Part shown: piece after piece, positions 52,746 through 61,067 of the stretch
Layout: every line of letters starts with the position of its first letter
How positions within the stretch are numbered: position 1 is the stretch's first letter
From: Serratia sp. FDAARGOS_506
GTDB taxonomy: Bacteria; Pseudomonadota; Gammaproteobacteria; Enterobacterales; Enterobacteriaceae
Direction: 5' to 3'
DNA length: 64,000 nt
NCBI RefSeq assembly: GCF_003812745.1
Contig: NZ_CP033831.1
Location: forward strand, 558,001 to 622,000
Notes under the pieces: generated by a model
What the model saw: the letters and a program-made list of their open reading frames with translations, nothing else
Databases searched by the model: none
Told to the model about the DNA's origin: nothing
Translations under genes and position numbers: made by a program

Positions 52746-52992
52746 GGTCTTTATTTCGCGTTTGGATCAGGGTCACCATTCTCTGCAGCTCGCTGTCCTG
52801 CGGCGCGCCATGATTCATCAGCCAGTTGAACAAATCGGGATCGTCGCACTCCAGCAGGCGGATGAACAACGCCTTGTCCGCGTCATTCAGGCTGTCGTAT
52901 TCGTATTCGAAGAACGGCATGATGGAGATGTCCAGCTCGCGCATGCCACGACGGCAAGCCCAGTGAATACGTGCTTTGTTGTTAATATCCAT
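52726..52992 (-). CDS. sdhE: FAD assembly factor SdhE
   Basis: SdhE helps insert FAD covalently into SdhA and FrdA. The 88-residue protein starts [20 protein letters not shown] and contains the conserved RGxxE motif (RRGMRELD) that contacts the flavoprotein, followed by [22 protein letters not shown] start 15 bp upstream is possible but not supported by family length. It is the first gene of sdhE-ygfX and divergent from ygfZ. Confidence 0.95.
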   Translation of the reverse strand: MDINNKARIHWACRRGMRELDISIMPFFEYEYDSLNDADKALFIRLLECDDPDLFNWLMNHGAPQDSELQRMVTLIQTRNKDRGPVAM

Positions 52993-53312
52993 GTTGTTAT
53001 GACTCACCTCTTTTCAGCGCGGCAGCGCCAGCGCAGGGTTCAAATGACACACTGTATGGCAACGCCGTCGCAATATAATTCCATCAGCCGGGGATCTGTC
53101 TGCAAGGGTGCCCTGGCCGCAAGCCTATAGAGTAACAATTTGACATACACGCCGGGAAGGCGCTTTGCTGCGGAAAACGTAATAAAGCGCAAAATGCCAA
53201 AAAAAGCGCACCCCGGCGCTGCGGCGCGAATAACAGTTTGCAAAGCCCGCCGCCTCTTTTACCATGGGTTCAATACCCTTCAGGTAAGCTAAACGTTGAG
53301 CAGGAACTTACT
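52993..53312. other. Divergent promoter region sdhE/ygfZ
   Basis: About 320 bp without a gene. A candidate -35 TTGACA-like element (TTTGACAT) lies at 53139-53146, and AT-rich GAAAACGTAATAAAGCG at 53173-53189. I see no strong operator or RNA gene. Confidence 0.5.
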
Positions 53313-54305
53313 ATGGCGCATAACATTCCATTCCCACCCCGTCAGCCCTCCGCTTCCACCCATCTGCCCCTGACGCTGATCTCGCTGGAAGATTGGGTGC
53401 TGGTGACGTTGAACGGGCCGGACACGGTGAAATATCTCCAGGGCCAGGTGACGGCGGACATCGACGCGCTGGCGGCCGACCAACACGTGCTGTGCGCCCA
53501 CTGCGACGCCAAGGGCAAAATGTGGAGTAACCTGCGTCTGTTCCACCGTGGCGAAGGCTTCGCCTATTTGGAACGCCGCAGCGTGCTGGACAGCCAGCTG
53601 GCGGAAATCAAAAAATATGCGGTGTTCTCCAAAGTCACCATCGCCGCCGATAACGATGCGGTGTTGCTGGGCGTCGCCGGTTTCCAGGCGCGCGCCGCGC
53701 TGGCGGGCCTGTTTGCTACGCTGCCGGATGCCGAACGCCCGGTGGTACAGGAAGGCGATACCACGATTCTGCACTTCAATGCGCCGGCGGAACGTTTTCT
53801 GCTGGTGACCTGCCCCACCGTGGCCGAACAGCTGATCGGCAAGCTGCATGACCAGGCGGAACTCAATGACAGCGGCCAGTGGCTGGCGCTGGAGATCGAA
53901 GCCGGTTATCCGGTTATCGACGCCGCCAACAGCGCACAGCTGATCCCGCAGGCCACCAACCTGCAGGCGCTGGAGGGCATCAGCTTCAGCAAAGGCTGCT
54001 ATACCGGTCAGGAGATGGTGGCGCGCGCCAAATTCCGCGGCGCCAACAAGCGTGCGCTCTACTGGCTGGAAGGTAAAGCGGCCCGCGCCCCGCAGGCGGT
54101 GGAGGACCTGGAGCTGCAGCTGGGTGAAAACTGGCGCCGCACTGGCACCGTACTGGCGTCGAGCCAACTGGCCGACGGCACGCTGTGGGTACAAGTCGTG
54201 ATGAACAACGATTTGGACGCCGACAGCAAGCTGCGGGTGCGCGACGATGCCGCCAGCCAGCTGGCGATCAAACCGTTGCCCTACTCGCTGGCCGAAGAGA
54301 AATAA
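53313..54305 (+). CDS. ygfZ: Folate-dependent iron-sulfur/tRNA-modification protein YgfZ
   Basis: YgfZ supports MiaB-type and other iron-sulfur enzymes with tetrahydrofolate. The 330-residue protein has the aminomethyltransferase-like fold and the diagnostic K-G-C-[YF]-x-G-Q-E motif, here [16 protein letters not shown] near residue 228, whose cysteine is essential in E. coli. An N-terminal extension to the preceding ATG-less region (25 codons) is open but unsupported; the AGGAACTTACT element sets [10 protein letters not shown] as the start. A strong terminator follows. Confidence 0.95.
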   Translation: MAHNIPFPPRQPSASTHLPLTLISLEDWVLVTLNGPDTVKYLQGQVTADIDALAADQHVLCAHCDAKGKMWSNLRLFHRGEGFAYLERRSVLDSQLAEIKKYAVFSKVTIAADNDAVLLGVAGFQARAALAGLFATLPDAERPVVQEGDTTILHFNAPAERFLLVTCPTVAEQLIGKLHDQAELNDSGQWLALEIEAGYPVIDAANSAQLIPQATNLQALEGISFSKGCYTGQEMVARAKFRGANKRALYWLEGKAARAPQAVEDLELQLGENWRRTGTVLASSQLADGTLWVQVVMNNDLDADSKLRVRDDAASQLAIKPLPYSLAEEK

Positions 54306-54310
54306 TCCGC

Positions 54311-54345
54311 CGGCCGCAGGCGCCCTGCCTGCGGCCGTCTTCGTT
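54311..54345 (+). terminator. Intrinsic terminator after ygfZ
   Basis: CGGCCGCAGGC-gccct-GCCTGCGGCCG forms a perfect 11-bp stem, followed by TCTTCGTT. The T-run is interrupted but the stem is very stable. Confidence 0.75.
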
Positions 54346-54841
54346 ACTCGTCCAATTCCCCGTCGCGCTGCACCAGATAGATCAGCACCAGAATGATAGT
54401 GACGAAGAAGCGAAACGCACTCGGTACGCCGTTCCACTGCTGCGACATCCACATGCCGAACCACTCTCCCCCAATCGACATGAAACCGACCTGCCAGGTG
54501 AGGAAGCCGAGCGTCAGCCCCGCCACCGCCAGCTTTTTCCGGCTGTTGAAAGCTGTAGCGGGCAGCTTCAGGCCACCCAACAGACGCAGGCCGCCAATCC
54601 AACACAGCAGCGCGGTCAGGCTCTCCAGCGTAATGATGAAAATATAACCGGCGTGATGCAGCCACGGCGTCTGTATCGAACGATAGCCGATGGTGGCGTC
54701 GGGAAAAATGGTGTCCATCATAAAGACGTGGCGCACGAAGGCGAAGTTGGAGCCATAGTCGGTGATGTTACCGAAGGCGACCAGCGAAGCGAACAAGGCG
54801 ATAGCGCAGACCAGCAGCGCTTTGGATAAGCGAACGATCAT
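54344..54841 (-). CDS. DUF2165-type small integral membrane protein
   Basis: The 165-residue protein has four predicted membrane helices (starting LSKALLVCAIALFASLVAFG). NITDYGSNFAFVRHVFMMDT and SIQTPWLHHAGYIFIITLES in the loops are typical of the DUF2165 family. No function is known to me. The ATG follows a short TCAAG/AAGA stretch; an upstream extension of 29 codons has no hydrophobic continuity. It lies between ygfZ and trhA and is transcribed leftward after a hairpin. Confidence 0.75.
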   Translation of the reverse strand: MIVRLSKALLVCAIALFASLVAFGNITDYGSNFAFVRHVFMMDTIFPDATIGYRSIQTPWLHHAGYIFIITLESLTALLCWIGGLRLLGGLKLPATAFNSRKKLAVAGLTLGFLTWQVGFMSIGGEWFGMWMSQQWNGVPSAFRFFVTIILVLIYLVQRDGELDE

Positions 54842-54928
54842 CTTGGTGAGTCCTGAATAGAGGTTAGAGAAACAGCATGCGGGCTCAGAAATGAAAGAAT
54901 GGGCTTGCTGGATACCCGAAAGAAGCAA

Positions 54929-54957
54929 GCGCCTCTTTTTTAAAATAAAAGAGGCGC
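54929..54957. terminator. A/T-flanked bidirectional terminator
   Basis: GCGCCTCTTTT and AAAAGAGGCGC form an 11-bp stem around 7 nt. The T-rich and A-rich inner arms give U-runs on either strand. It lies 35 bp past the trhA stop and upstream of the DUF2165 gene, so it should isolate the two. Confidence 0.8.
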
Positions 54958-54991
54958 CAGTTCAATACGCATTCAGGCGTAGCGGCAACGC

Positions 54992-55666
54992 TTAGACGTA
55001 CAGGTAGATCGCCATGAAATGGCAGGCGCTGCCGCCGAGCACGAAGGCGTGCCAGATGGCGTGGCCAAAGCGAATGCGCTTGGAGGCGTAGAAAATCACG
55101 CCCAGGGTGTAGACCACCCCGCCAATCGCCAGCAGCGTGACGCCGCCGGCTTCCAGCCGCGTCACCAACTGATAAATCACGATCAGCGACAGCCAGCCCA
55201 TCGTCAGGTAGGTCACCAACGACAGGGCTTCAAAACGGTGCGCGAAGGCCAGCTTGAACAGCACGCCCAGCAACGCCAATCCCCAGATTACCGCCATCAG
55301 GCCCTTCGCCAGCGGCGAATCCAGCCCCACCAGCAGAAACGGGGTGTAAGTCCCGGCAATCAGGAGATAAATGGCGCAGTGGTCAAATTTTTTCAGCCAA
55401 TGCTTGGCCTTCTGATGCGGAATCGCATGGTACAGCGTGGAAGCGAGAAACAGCAGGATCATACTGCCGCCGTACAGACTGTAACTGGTGATGGCCGTCA
55501 CATCGGCGCCGGTATTAACCGCCTGCACCAACAGCAACACCAGGCCGACGATGCCGAATACCAGCCCGATACCGTGGCTGATGCTGTTGGCGATCTCTTC
55601 CGCCCACGGATAAGCCGCGGCGGTCCTCTTATCGGTCCCGGCTTTCACTACGTCCGTTTTCCCCAT
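54992..55666 (-). CDS. trhA: TrhA/YqfA, hemolysin-III family membrane protein
   Basis: The 224-residue protein has seven membrane helices and the PAQR/hemolysin-III motifs: [12 protein letters not shown] near residue 32, [27 protein letters not shown], and the C-terminal [23 protein letters not shown], which carry metal-binding histidines. In E. coli YqfA (TrhA) affects membrane energetics and belongs to the unsaturated-fatty-acid regulon. The ATG 9 bp after GAGGGG is preferred to a TTG 9 bp earlier. A FabR-type operator and a leader hairpin lie upstream. Confidence 0.92.
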   Translation of the reverse strand: MGKTDVVKAGTDKRTAAAYPWAEEIANSISHGIGLVFGIVGLVLLLVQAVNTGADVTAITSYSLYGGSMILLFLASTLYHAIPHQKAKHWLKKFDHCAIYLLIAGTYTPFLLVGLDSPLAKGLMAVIWGLALLGVLFKLAFAHRFEALSLVTYLTMGWLSLIVIYQLVTRLEAGGVTLLAIGGVVYTLGVIFYASKRIRFGHAIWHAFVLGGSACHFMAIYLYV

Positions 55667-55689
55667 AACGCGCAACCCCTCAAAATGCC

Positions 55690-55718
55690 CTGCTTTGTGC
55701 GAAATTAACGCAAAGCAG
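55690..55718 (-). ncRNA. Hairpin in the trhA leader RNA
   Basis: CTGCTTTG and CAAAGCAG form an 8-bp perfect inverted repeat, extended by an inner GCG/CGC after a one-base bulge, around an AT-rich loop. If transcription starts near the FabR site, this structure would lie in the 5' untranslated leader, about 24 nt before the start codon. A role in mRNA stability or translation is possible. Confidence 0.4.
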
Positions 55719-55737
55719 CTTAACTGAGAATAATTCC

Positions 55738-55755
55738 AGTGTACACGTGTACGCT
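55738..55755. promoter_or_regulatory. FabR-type operator upstream of trhA
   Basis: AGTGTACACGTGTACGCT differs by one base from the perfect palindrome AGCGTACACGTGTACGCT, the FabR (YijC) pattern I remember from fabA and fabB. yqfA was also a predicted FabR target in E. coli. It lies 72-89 bp upstream of trhA and about 95 bp upstream of the divergent HD gene. A second, degenerate copy GTGAACGCGTGTAAC is at 55767-55781. Confidence 0.7.
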
Positions 55756-55849
55756 AAAATAAAAATGTGAACGCGTGTAACCATCGAAATCCCCCGCCCG
55801 GTGGTCTACAATCGTCAGGCTTCAACCCACCCACCTTGAGGTTTACACC

Positions 55850-56458
55850 ATGTCATCCGCTGTACCCGCGTTAGATTTCGGCTCAATGACCCAGGTCATC
55901 CAGTTCCTGATGGAAATCGATAAGTTGAAAGGCGTGCAACGCCGCACCAAAGTGCTGGGTACCCAGCGCCAGGAAAACTCCGCCGAACACAGTTGGCACT
56001 TCGCCATCGCCGCCATGAGCCTGGCGCCCTACGCCGGTGATGACGTGGACATTCATCGCGTGATCCAGATGGCGCTGCTGCATGACATCGTGGAAATCGA
56101 CGCCGGCGACGTGCTGGTCTACGATCTGGCGGCCCGCGCGGCGATCCACGATCAGGAAGTGGCGGCGGCGCGCCGTCTGTTCGGCATGTTGCCGGAGGCT
56201 CAGAGCGAGTATTTCACCGGTTTATGGCAGGAGTATGAAGATGGCGAAAGCGCCGATGCGCGTTTTGCCATGCTGCTGGATCGCACCATGCCGATGCTGA
56301 TGAACCTGCACAATGAAGGCCAAAGCTGGGTAGAAAACGGCATCAGCCTGGAACAGGTGCTGACGCGCAATGCATCGATCGCCGACGTGCACCCCGAACT
56401 GTGGCACTACATGGAACAACATCTGTACGATGCGCAGCGCAAAGGCTGGTTGAAGTAA
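55850..56458 (+). CDS. HD-domain hydrolase (YfbR/HDDC2-like)
   Basis: The 202-residue protein has the HD phosphohydrolase pattern: histidine in ENSAEHSWHFA near residue 48, HD in ALLHDIVEIDAGD near 80, and a distal aspartate in FAMLLDRTMPMLMN near 146. Its overall order resembles YfbR-like 5'-nucleotidases and the HDDC2 family, which remove phosphate from deoxynucleoside monophosphates. It is divergent from trhA and convergent with the kinase operon. Substrate not determinable. Confidence 0.82.
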   Translation: MSSAVPALDFGSMTQVIQFLMEIDKLKGVQRRTKVLGTQRQENSAEHSWHFAIAAMSLAPYAGDDVDIHRVIQMALLHDIVEIDAGDVLVYDLAARAAIHDQEVAAARRLFGMLPEAQSEYFTGLWQEYEDGESADARFAMLLDRTMPMLMNLHNEGQSWVENGISLEQVLTRNASIADVHPELWHYMEQHLYDAQRKGWLK

Positions 56459-56490
56459 GTGAACCGGGCTGCCGGCGCAGCCCTTCAACG

Positions 56491-57417
56491 TCAAGCGAAC
56501 GCCTGCTGGCGTTCCAATGCCTCCTCATAGCTCGGCATCGATCCCGCCGCCCCGGCGCGCTCCACGCAGACCGCCGCGTAGGCGGCGGCGAAGCGCACCG
56601 CATCGGCTAACGGCACCTGACTCGCCAACTGCGCCGCCAGGGCGCCGTTAAACGCATCGCCCGCGCCGGTGGTGTCTTTCGGCTGCGCCGGATACGCCGG
56701 GATCAGCTCGCTGTTTTCTCCATCCGAGAACAACGCCCCTTGCGTGCCCAAAGTCACAATCAGCAAGCGAATGCCTTTGGCGTGCAGCACCTGCGCCGCC
56801 TGGCGCGCCGACGCCACATCCCGTACCGGCACGCCGGTCAGCAAGGTACACTCGGTGGCGTTGGGCGTCAGCATATCGACCTGCGCCAGCAGGCTGTCCG
56901 GCACCGGCTGAAACGGCGCCGGGTTGAGAATGATGAACGTTCGCGCCTCGCGGGCGATGGCGATCACCTGCTCAATCGCCGGCAGATTGTTCTCCAACTG
57001 GGTCAACAGAATATCCGCCGCAGCGATCGCCGGCCGACACTGGCGCACTTCGTCTTCGCTGACCGTCAGGTTGGCGCCGGGATCGACGGCGATCATGTTC
57101 TCTGCCTCCTCGCCGGCAACGTAGATCAGCGCATTGCCGGTCGGACAATCGCCGGTCGAGAACAGCGTCACCGCATCGAAACCGGCGGCGGCGAGGTGCC
57201 GCCGGGCGAAGGTGCCGAAATCGTCGCGCCCCACCTTGCCGATATAATGTACCCGCGCCCCGGCGCGCAGTGCGGCGGTGGCCTGGTTAGCGCCCTTACC
57301 GCCCGCGCCCATCATACTGTTGCGGGCAATCAGCGATTCGCCGGGCTGCGGAAAACGCGCCATGCCGGCGACGATATCCAGGTTGAACGAACCGAACACG
57401 CAGACTTTGCCTTTCAT
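56491..57417 (-). CDS. Ribokinase-type (PfkB family) sugar kinase
   Basis: The 308-residue enzyme has both PfkB signatures: MGAGGKGANQATAALRAGA near residue 37 and the catalytic-base motif KDTTGAGDAFNGALAAQL near 250. The sequence is ribokinase-like (FGSFNLDIVAGMARFPQPGE at the N-terminus). It is the last gene of the leftward ABC/epimerase operon; its start overlaps the ROK kinase stop by 4 bp. In this context it could phosphorylate a ketohexose such as allulose at C6 or ribose; having two kinases in one operon is unusual. Confidence 0.88.
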   Translation of the reverse strand: MKGKVCVFGSFNLDIVAGMARFPQPGESLIARNSMMGAGGKGANQATAALRAGARVHYIGKVGRDDFGTFARRHLAAAGFDAVTLFSTGDCPTGNALIYVAGEEAENMIAVDPGANLTVSEDEVRQCRPAIAAADILLTQLENNLPAIEQVIAIAREARTFIILNPAPFQPVPDSLLAQVDMLTPNATECTLLTGVPVRDVASARQAAQVLHAKGIRLLIVTLGTQGALFSDGENSELIPAYPAQPKDTTGAGDAFNGALAAQLASQVPLADAVRFAAAYAAVCVERAGAAGSMPSYEEALERQQAFA

Positions 57418-58322
57418 TGTGGGTACTCCCTGCTCAATTGGAGGTGGCGCCGGGCGGCCAGGCAGGCGCCTTTGCTGCCGGTTTCATCGGTCAGACGGCT
57501 GACGGAGATCGCCAGCCCCTGCGCCGGCTGCGGCCCGCGCAAATGGCGGCGGATCTCTTGCTCAAGGTGCGCCAGCGGAAAACCGCTCATGGCGATCACG
57601 CCGCCACCCAAGATCAGCCGCTGCGGATCGAGCACGTTCATTTCGATGGCGATGGTCTGCGCCAATCGTTCGACGAAGCGCCGCAGATCCGGATGATCGC
57701 CGTGGCGTTCGAACAGCCGTTCGAACGGCGTTTGCGCCGCGTTGGTACGCGCCCAGCCGGTCAGCCAGTGGCCGGAGGTCAGGCTCTCGACGCAGCCCCG
57801 TTTACCGCACGGACACTCGCCCTGATGACCCGGCCAGGGAATGTGCCCCAGCTCGCCGGCGGCGCCGTGCGCCCCGTGGTAAAAATCGCCGTTCAGCCAC
57901 AGGCTGTTGCCCATGCCGGTGCCCAAATACAGCCCCACCGCCACCTGCGGCAACGCCGGCAACTGCTGCAAATCCCACCACAGCAGGTGATTGACGTCTT
58001 TATCCATCCGCACCGGCAGCGCTAACACATCGGCCAACAGCGCCGCCACCGGCTGGGCGTCCAACGCCGGAATGAACGGCAGCGACAGCACCCGCGAGCG
58101 ATCGCGGCTGAGGCTCCCCGGCAGCCCGAGCATCACCTGCGCCACCTGACGATCTTTGCAATGCCCGGCGATCAGGCGGCCCAACGCCACCAGCGGATCG
58201 GCCTGCCGTGCCCAATCGGCGGTCGCTATTTTGCGGTACCCGCTGAACTCGCCGTCATCATCCATCAACAGCAGGCGGGTATTGGTGCCGCCGACGTCAA
58301 CGCCAAGAAAATGCCGCATCAT
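57414..58322 (-). CDS. alsK: ROK-family sugar kinase, AlsK-like
   Basis: The 302-residue kinase has the ATP-binding FLGVDVGGTNTRLLLMD at the N-terminus and the ROK zinc/sugar motif GELGHIPWPGHQGECPCGKRGC around residue 160-180, with the catalytic aspartate region MDKDVNHLLWWDL near 105. The latter resembles the allose kinase AlsK (DKDVN rather than EDAN). An AlsE-type epimerase lies 10 bp upstream, as in the E. coli als operon. The true start may be the second of two adjacent ATGs. Confidence 0.78.
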   Translation of the reverse strand: MMRHFLGVDVGGTNTRLLLMDDDGEFSGYRKIATADWARQADPLVALGRLIAGHCKDRQVAQVMLGLPGSLSRDRSRVLSLPFIPALDAQPVAALLADVLALPVRMDKDVNHLLWWDLQQLPALPQVAVGLYLGTGMGNSLWLNGDFYHGAHGAAGELGHIPWPGHQGECPCGKRGCVESLTSGHWLTGWARTNAAQTPFERLFERHGDHPDLRRFVERLAQTIAIEMNVLDPQRLILGGGVIAMSGFPLAHLEQEIRRHLRGPQPAQGLAISVSRLTDETGSKGACLAARRHLQLSREYPQ

Positions 58323-58332
58323 GTCCCCCGCC

Positions 58333-59004
58333 TCAGGCCGCCTGCCGCATCTGATCCAGCATTTTTTCCCATGCCGTCTCCAGATCCGGATCGAGGTTGA
58401 ACAGCCCGGAGCTGCCGACGATCAAAACTTCCGCGCCGGCGCCCATCAGATCGCGGTAGGTGCGCTGATTGCAGGATCCGTCGATCTCGATCAGATAGCT
58501 CAGATTTTGCTGGCGTTTCAGATCGCGCAACTGGCGGATCTTGTCCAGCATTTCGGGAATGAACGGCTGCCCGGCATAGCCCGGATCGACGGTCATCACG
58601 GTGACCTTGTCCAGCAAATGAAGGTAGTGGCGGATAAACTCCACCGGCGTGGCCGGGTTCAGCACCACCCCCACTTTTTTGCCCAGCGCGCGGATCTGGT
58701 TGATCACCCGGAACGCATCACGGTTGATGGTTTCGGCATGCGGACAGATAAAGTCTGCGCCGGCGCGGGCGATCGGGTCGATAAAATCGGTCGGGTTCTC
58801 CACCATCAGATGCACGTCCAGCAGCAACGAGGTGTGCGGGCGGATCTGTTCGATAAAGAACGGCGACAGCGTGATGTTTTTAACGTAGTGCCCGTCCATG
58901 ATGTCAATATGCAACATATCGGCGCGGCGGTTCAGCACCGCCAATTGCTGCCGGATATCCATCAGGTTCATGCACATCAGTGAAGGTGAAATCTGGTATT
59001 TCAT
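58333..59004 (-). CDS. alsE: D-allulose-6-phosphate 3-epimerase AlsE
   Basis: This ribulose-phosphate-3-epimerase-family TIM barrel converts allulose-6-phosphate to fructose-6-phosphate. Metal- and substrate-binding residues are in MLHIDIMDGHYV, LDVHLMVENP, TVMTVDPGYAGQPFIPEML and IEIDGSCN. The sequence MKYQISPSLMCMNLMDIRQQL at the N-terminus resembles E. coli AlsE more than Rpe. Length is 223 residues. The start is set at MKYQISP, 18 bp inside a longer frame. It lies between the permease and ROK kinase genes. Confidence 0.88.
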   Translation of the reverse strand: MKYQISPSLMCMNLMDIRQQLAVLNRRADMLHIDIMDGHYVKNITLSPFFIEQIRPHTSLLLDVHLMVENPTDFIDPIARAGADFICPHAETINRDAFRVINQIRALGKKVGVVLNPATPVEFIRHYLHLLDKVTVMTVDPGYAGQPFIPEMLDKIRQLRDLKRQQNLSYLIEIDGSCNQRTYRDLMGAGAEVLIVGSSGLFNLDPDLETAWEKMLDQMRQAA

Positions 59005-59035
59005 TAGCGTTATCCTGCGCAAAAGGGAAAAAGGA

Positions 59036-60070
59036 TCAGTGGCCCGCTGCGGCTCTGGCCTGGGCCGCGCTGCGGCGCATCGCCCGCCGCTGCCGATAGC
59101 GATGGCGGAAAAATTTCAGCGCCAGCACCGCGATCAGCACCGCGCCCCACATCGCCAGACTGAAATGCGGGCTGACATTCATCAGGTTCAAACCGGTGGC
59201 GATCACCTGCAGCACCACCAGCGCCAGGACCACGCCGCTGACCCGGCCAAAACCGCCGAACGGATCGGTGCCGCCCAAAATGATCGCCAACACCGTCAGC
59301 AGCAGGTAAGAGTCGCCGTAGCCCATGCGCGCCGAGTTGAAGCGCGCCATCATCACCAGCCCGGCGATCACGCACAGCAGGCTGGAGAGGGTATAAATGG
59401 CGATCAGCACCCGGTGGGTATTCACGCCGCTGAAGTGGGTGGCGTTGATGTTGCTGCCGCTCATGTAGATACATTTGCCGAGCCGGGTTTTCTGCAAGAA
59501 CAGCGCCAGCAGCACGGCGACCGTCAGGAAGATCAGCAGCGGTACCGGCATGCCCAGCACGCGCTCGGCGCCGATAAACCGCACGATCTCCGGCATGCCG
59601 CTCAGGGCTGCGCCGCGCGTCAGATAGATGCCAATGCCGTTAACCGTGGTCATGGTCGCCAGCGTCACCAGAATCGGATGCGCGCCGACGTAGGCCACCA
59701 ACGCGCCGGTCGCAGCGCCGATCATCACGGCCAGCAGCATCGCCGCCGCCAGCGCCAACACCAGCCACAGCGCCTGCAACCCCAGCCCGGCGTCCGCCGG
59801 CAGATAGCTGATGAACAGCCAGGCCATCAGCAGACTGGTCAGGTTGGCGCTGGCGATAATGCACAGGTTCAGGCCACCGCTGAGGATCGGAATGAACATC
59901 GCCAGGGTCAGCAGGCCCAGCTCCGGCAGCTGGAACGCCACGCTGGTGAAGGTGGCGCCGCTGAAGAAGCGCCCAGGCATCAGCAGGCTAAAGGCCAGTA
60001 CCACCGCCACCAGTAGCGCCAACAGACCGACGGCGGTGCCGTCCGCACGAAATTTCAGGTAGTTGCCCAT
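59036..60070 (-). CDS. Sugar ABC transporter permease (second)
   Basis: The 344-residue inner-membrane protein is of the RbsC/AlsC type with about nine helices. GGLNLCIIASANLTSLLM and LAIILGGTDPFGGFGRVSG match the family; the glycine-rich GGTDPFGG loop contacts the ATPase. GAGGAG 7 bp before the ATG sets the start. It differs clearly from the other permease of the operon, so the two probably form a heterodimer. Confidence 0.88.
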   Translation of the reverse strand: MGNYLKFRADGTAVGLLALLVAVVLAFSLLMPGRFFSGATFTSVAFQLPELGLLTLAMFIPILSGGLNLCIIASANLTSLLMAWLFISYLPADAGLGLQALWLVLALAAAMLLAVMIGAATGALVAYVGAHPILVTLATMTTVNGIGIYLTRGAALSGMPEIVRFIGAERVLGMPVPLLIFLTVAVLLALFLQKTRLGKCIYMSGSNINATHFSGVNTHRVLIAIYTLSSLLCVIAGLVMMARFNSARMGYGDSYLLLTVLAIILGGTDPFGGFGRVSGVVLALVVLQVIATGLNLMNVSPHFSLAMWGAVLIAVLALKFFRHRYRQRRAMRRSAAQARAAAGH

Positions 60071-60080
60071 CAAGCGCTCC

Positions 60081-61067
60081 TCAGGCGAAACCAACGTCGG
60101 TTTCTTTGCGTTTCTTGTAGTGGGTGACGGTAATCGCCGCGACGATCACCAGGCCGATCACCACGTTCATGAAGTAGCTGGACACACCGATCAGGTTGAG
60201 GCCGTTTTTCAAGACGCCGATCAGAAACACGCCCATCAGCGTGCCAATCACGCTCCCCTTGCCGCCGTTCAGGCTGGCGCCGCCCAACACTGCCGCCGCC
60301 AACACGTCGAGCTCGCCGCCCACCAGCGCGTTGGGCACCACTTCCCCCATGCGGTACACCTGCACCAGGCCGCCGATCGCCGCCATCACGCCCAGATAGC
60401 CATAGGCGAACAGGTGCAGCAGGCCGACGCGAATGCCGATGCGCCGCGCCGACTCCGCATCGCCGCCGACGGCAAACAGCTGGCGCCCAAGGTGCGTCTT
60501 GTTCAGCAGCAGCCAGGTCAGCAACGCCATCACCAGCATCACCAGCGTCGGCAAACCGAGCTGATAGCTCTGTTCACCCAACTGAAACGGCAGCACGCTA
60601 CGCGGCAGCGTCCACCAGTCCGGCAATGCATACAGGCTGCGGCCGTTGGTCAGCCACATCAGCATGCCGAACAAGAACGCCTGCATGCTGATGGTGACGA
60701 TGATCGAGACGATGCGCAGGCAGTAGATCAAAAGCGCGTTGACCATGCCCAGCGCGGCGCCGATCGCCAACGCCAGCAGGATGCTGCCCGCCGGGCTGGC
60801 CAGCCCGTAGTGGGTCGCCAACGTGGCGATCAGGTACTGCACCACCGAGGCCACCGCAGCGAAGGAGATATCGATGCCGCCGGTCACCAGCACCACGAAC
60901 AGGCCGAGGGCGAAGATGCCGCTCACCGCATAGCTTTCGCTGAGATCGAGCAGGTTTTGCACCGTTAAAAACTGATCGCTGAGCAGCGAAAAAACGATGA
61001 CCGTCAGCAGCAGCACCCAGGCCAGGTAGCCTTCGTTGCCGCGCGATTTCAGGCTGAATCTACGCAT
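60081..61067 (-). CDS. Sugar ABC transporter permease (first)
   Basis: The 328-residue RbsC/AlsC-type permease has about ten helices. LVTGGIDISFAAVASVVQYL near residue 60 and LAAAVLGGASLNGGKGSVIGTL near 250 are family signatures. Its start overlaps the ATPase gene by 8 bp and it ends 10 bp before the next permease, so all four transport genes are translated together. Confidence 0.9.
   Translation of the reverse strand: MRRFSLKSRGNEGYLAWVLLLTVIVFSLLSDQFLTVQNLLDLSESYAVSGIFALGLFVVLVTGGIDISFAAVASVVQYLIATLATHYGLASPAGSILLALAIGAALGMVNALLIYCLRIVSIIVTISMQAFLFGMLMWLTNGRSLYALPDWWTLPRSVLPFQLGEQSYQLGLPTLVMLVMALLTWLLLNKTHLGRQLFAVGGDAESARRIGIRVGLLHLFAYGYLGVMAAIGGLVQVYRMGEVVPNALVGGELDVLAAAVLGGASLNGGKGSVIGTLMGVFLIGVLKNGLNLIGVSSYFMNVVIGLVIVAAITVTHYKKRKETDVGFA

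Noticed and set aside
52323-52992. ygfX-sdhE as a toxin-antitoxin system
   Set aside because: An older proposal named the pair CptAB. SdhE is an established FAD assembly factor, so I annotate it as such and treat toxicity of YgfX as unsettled.
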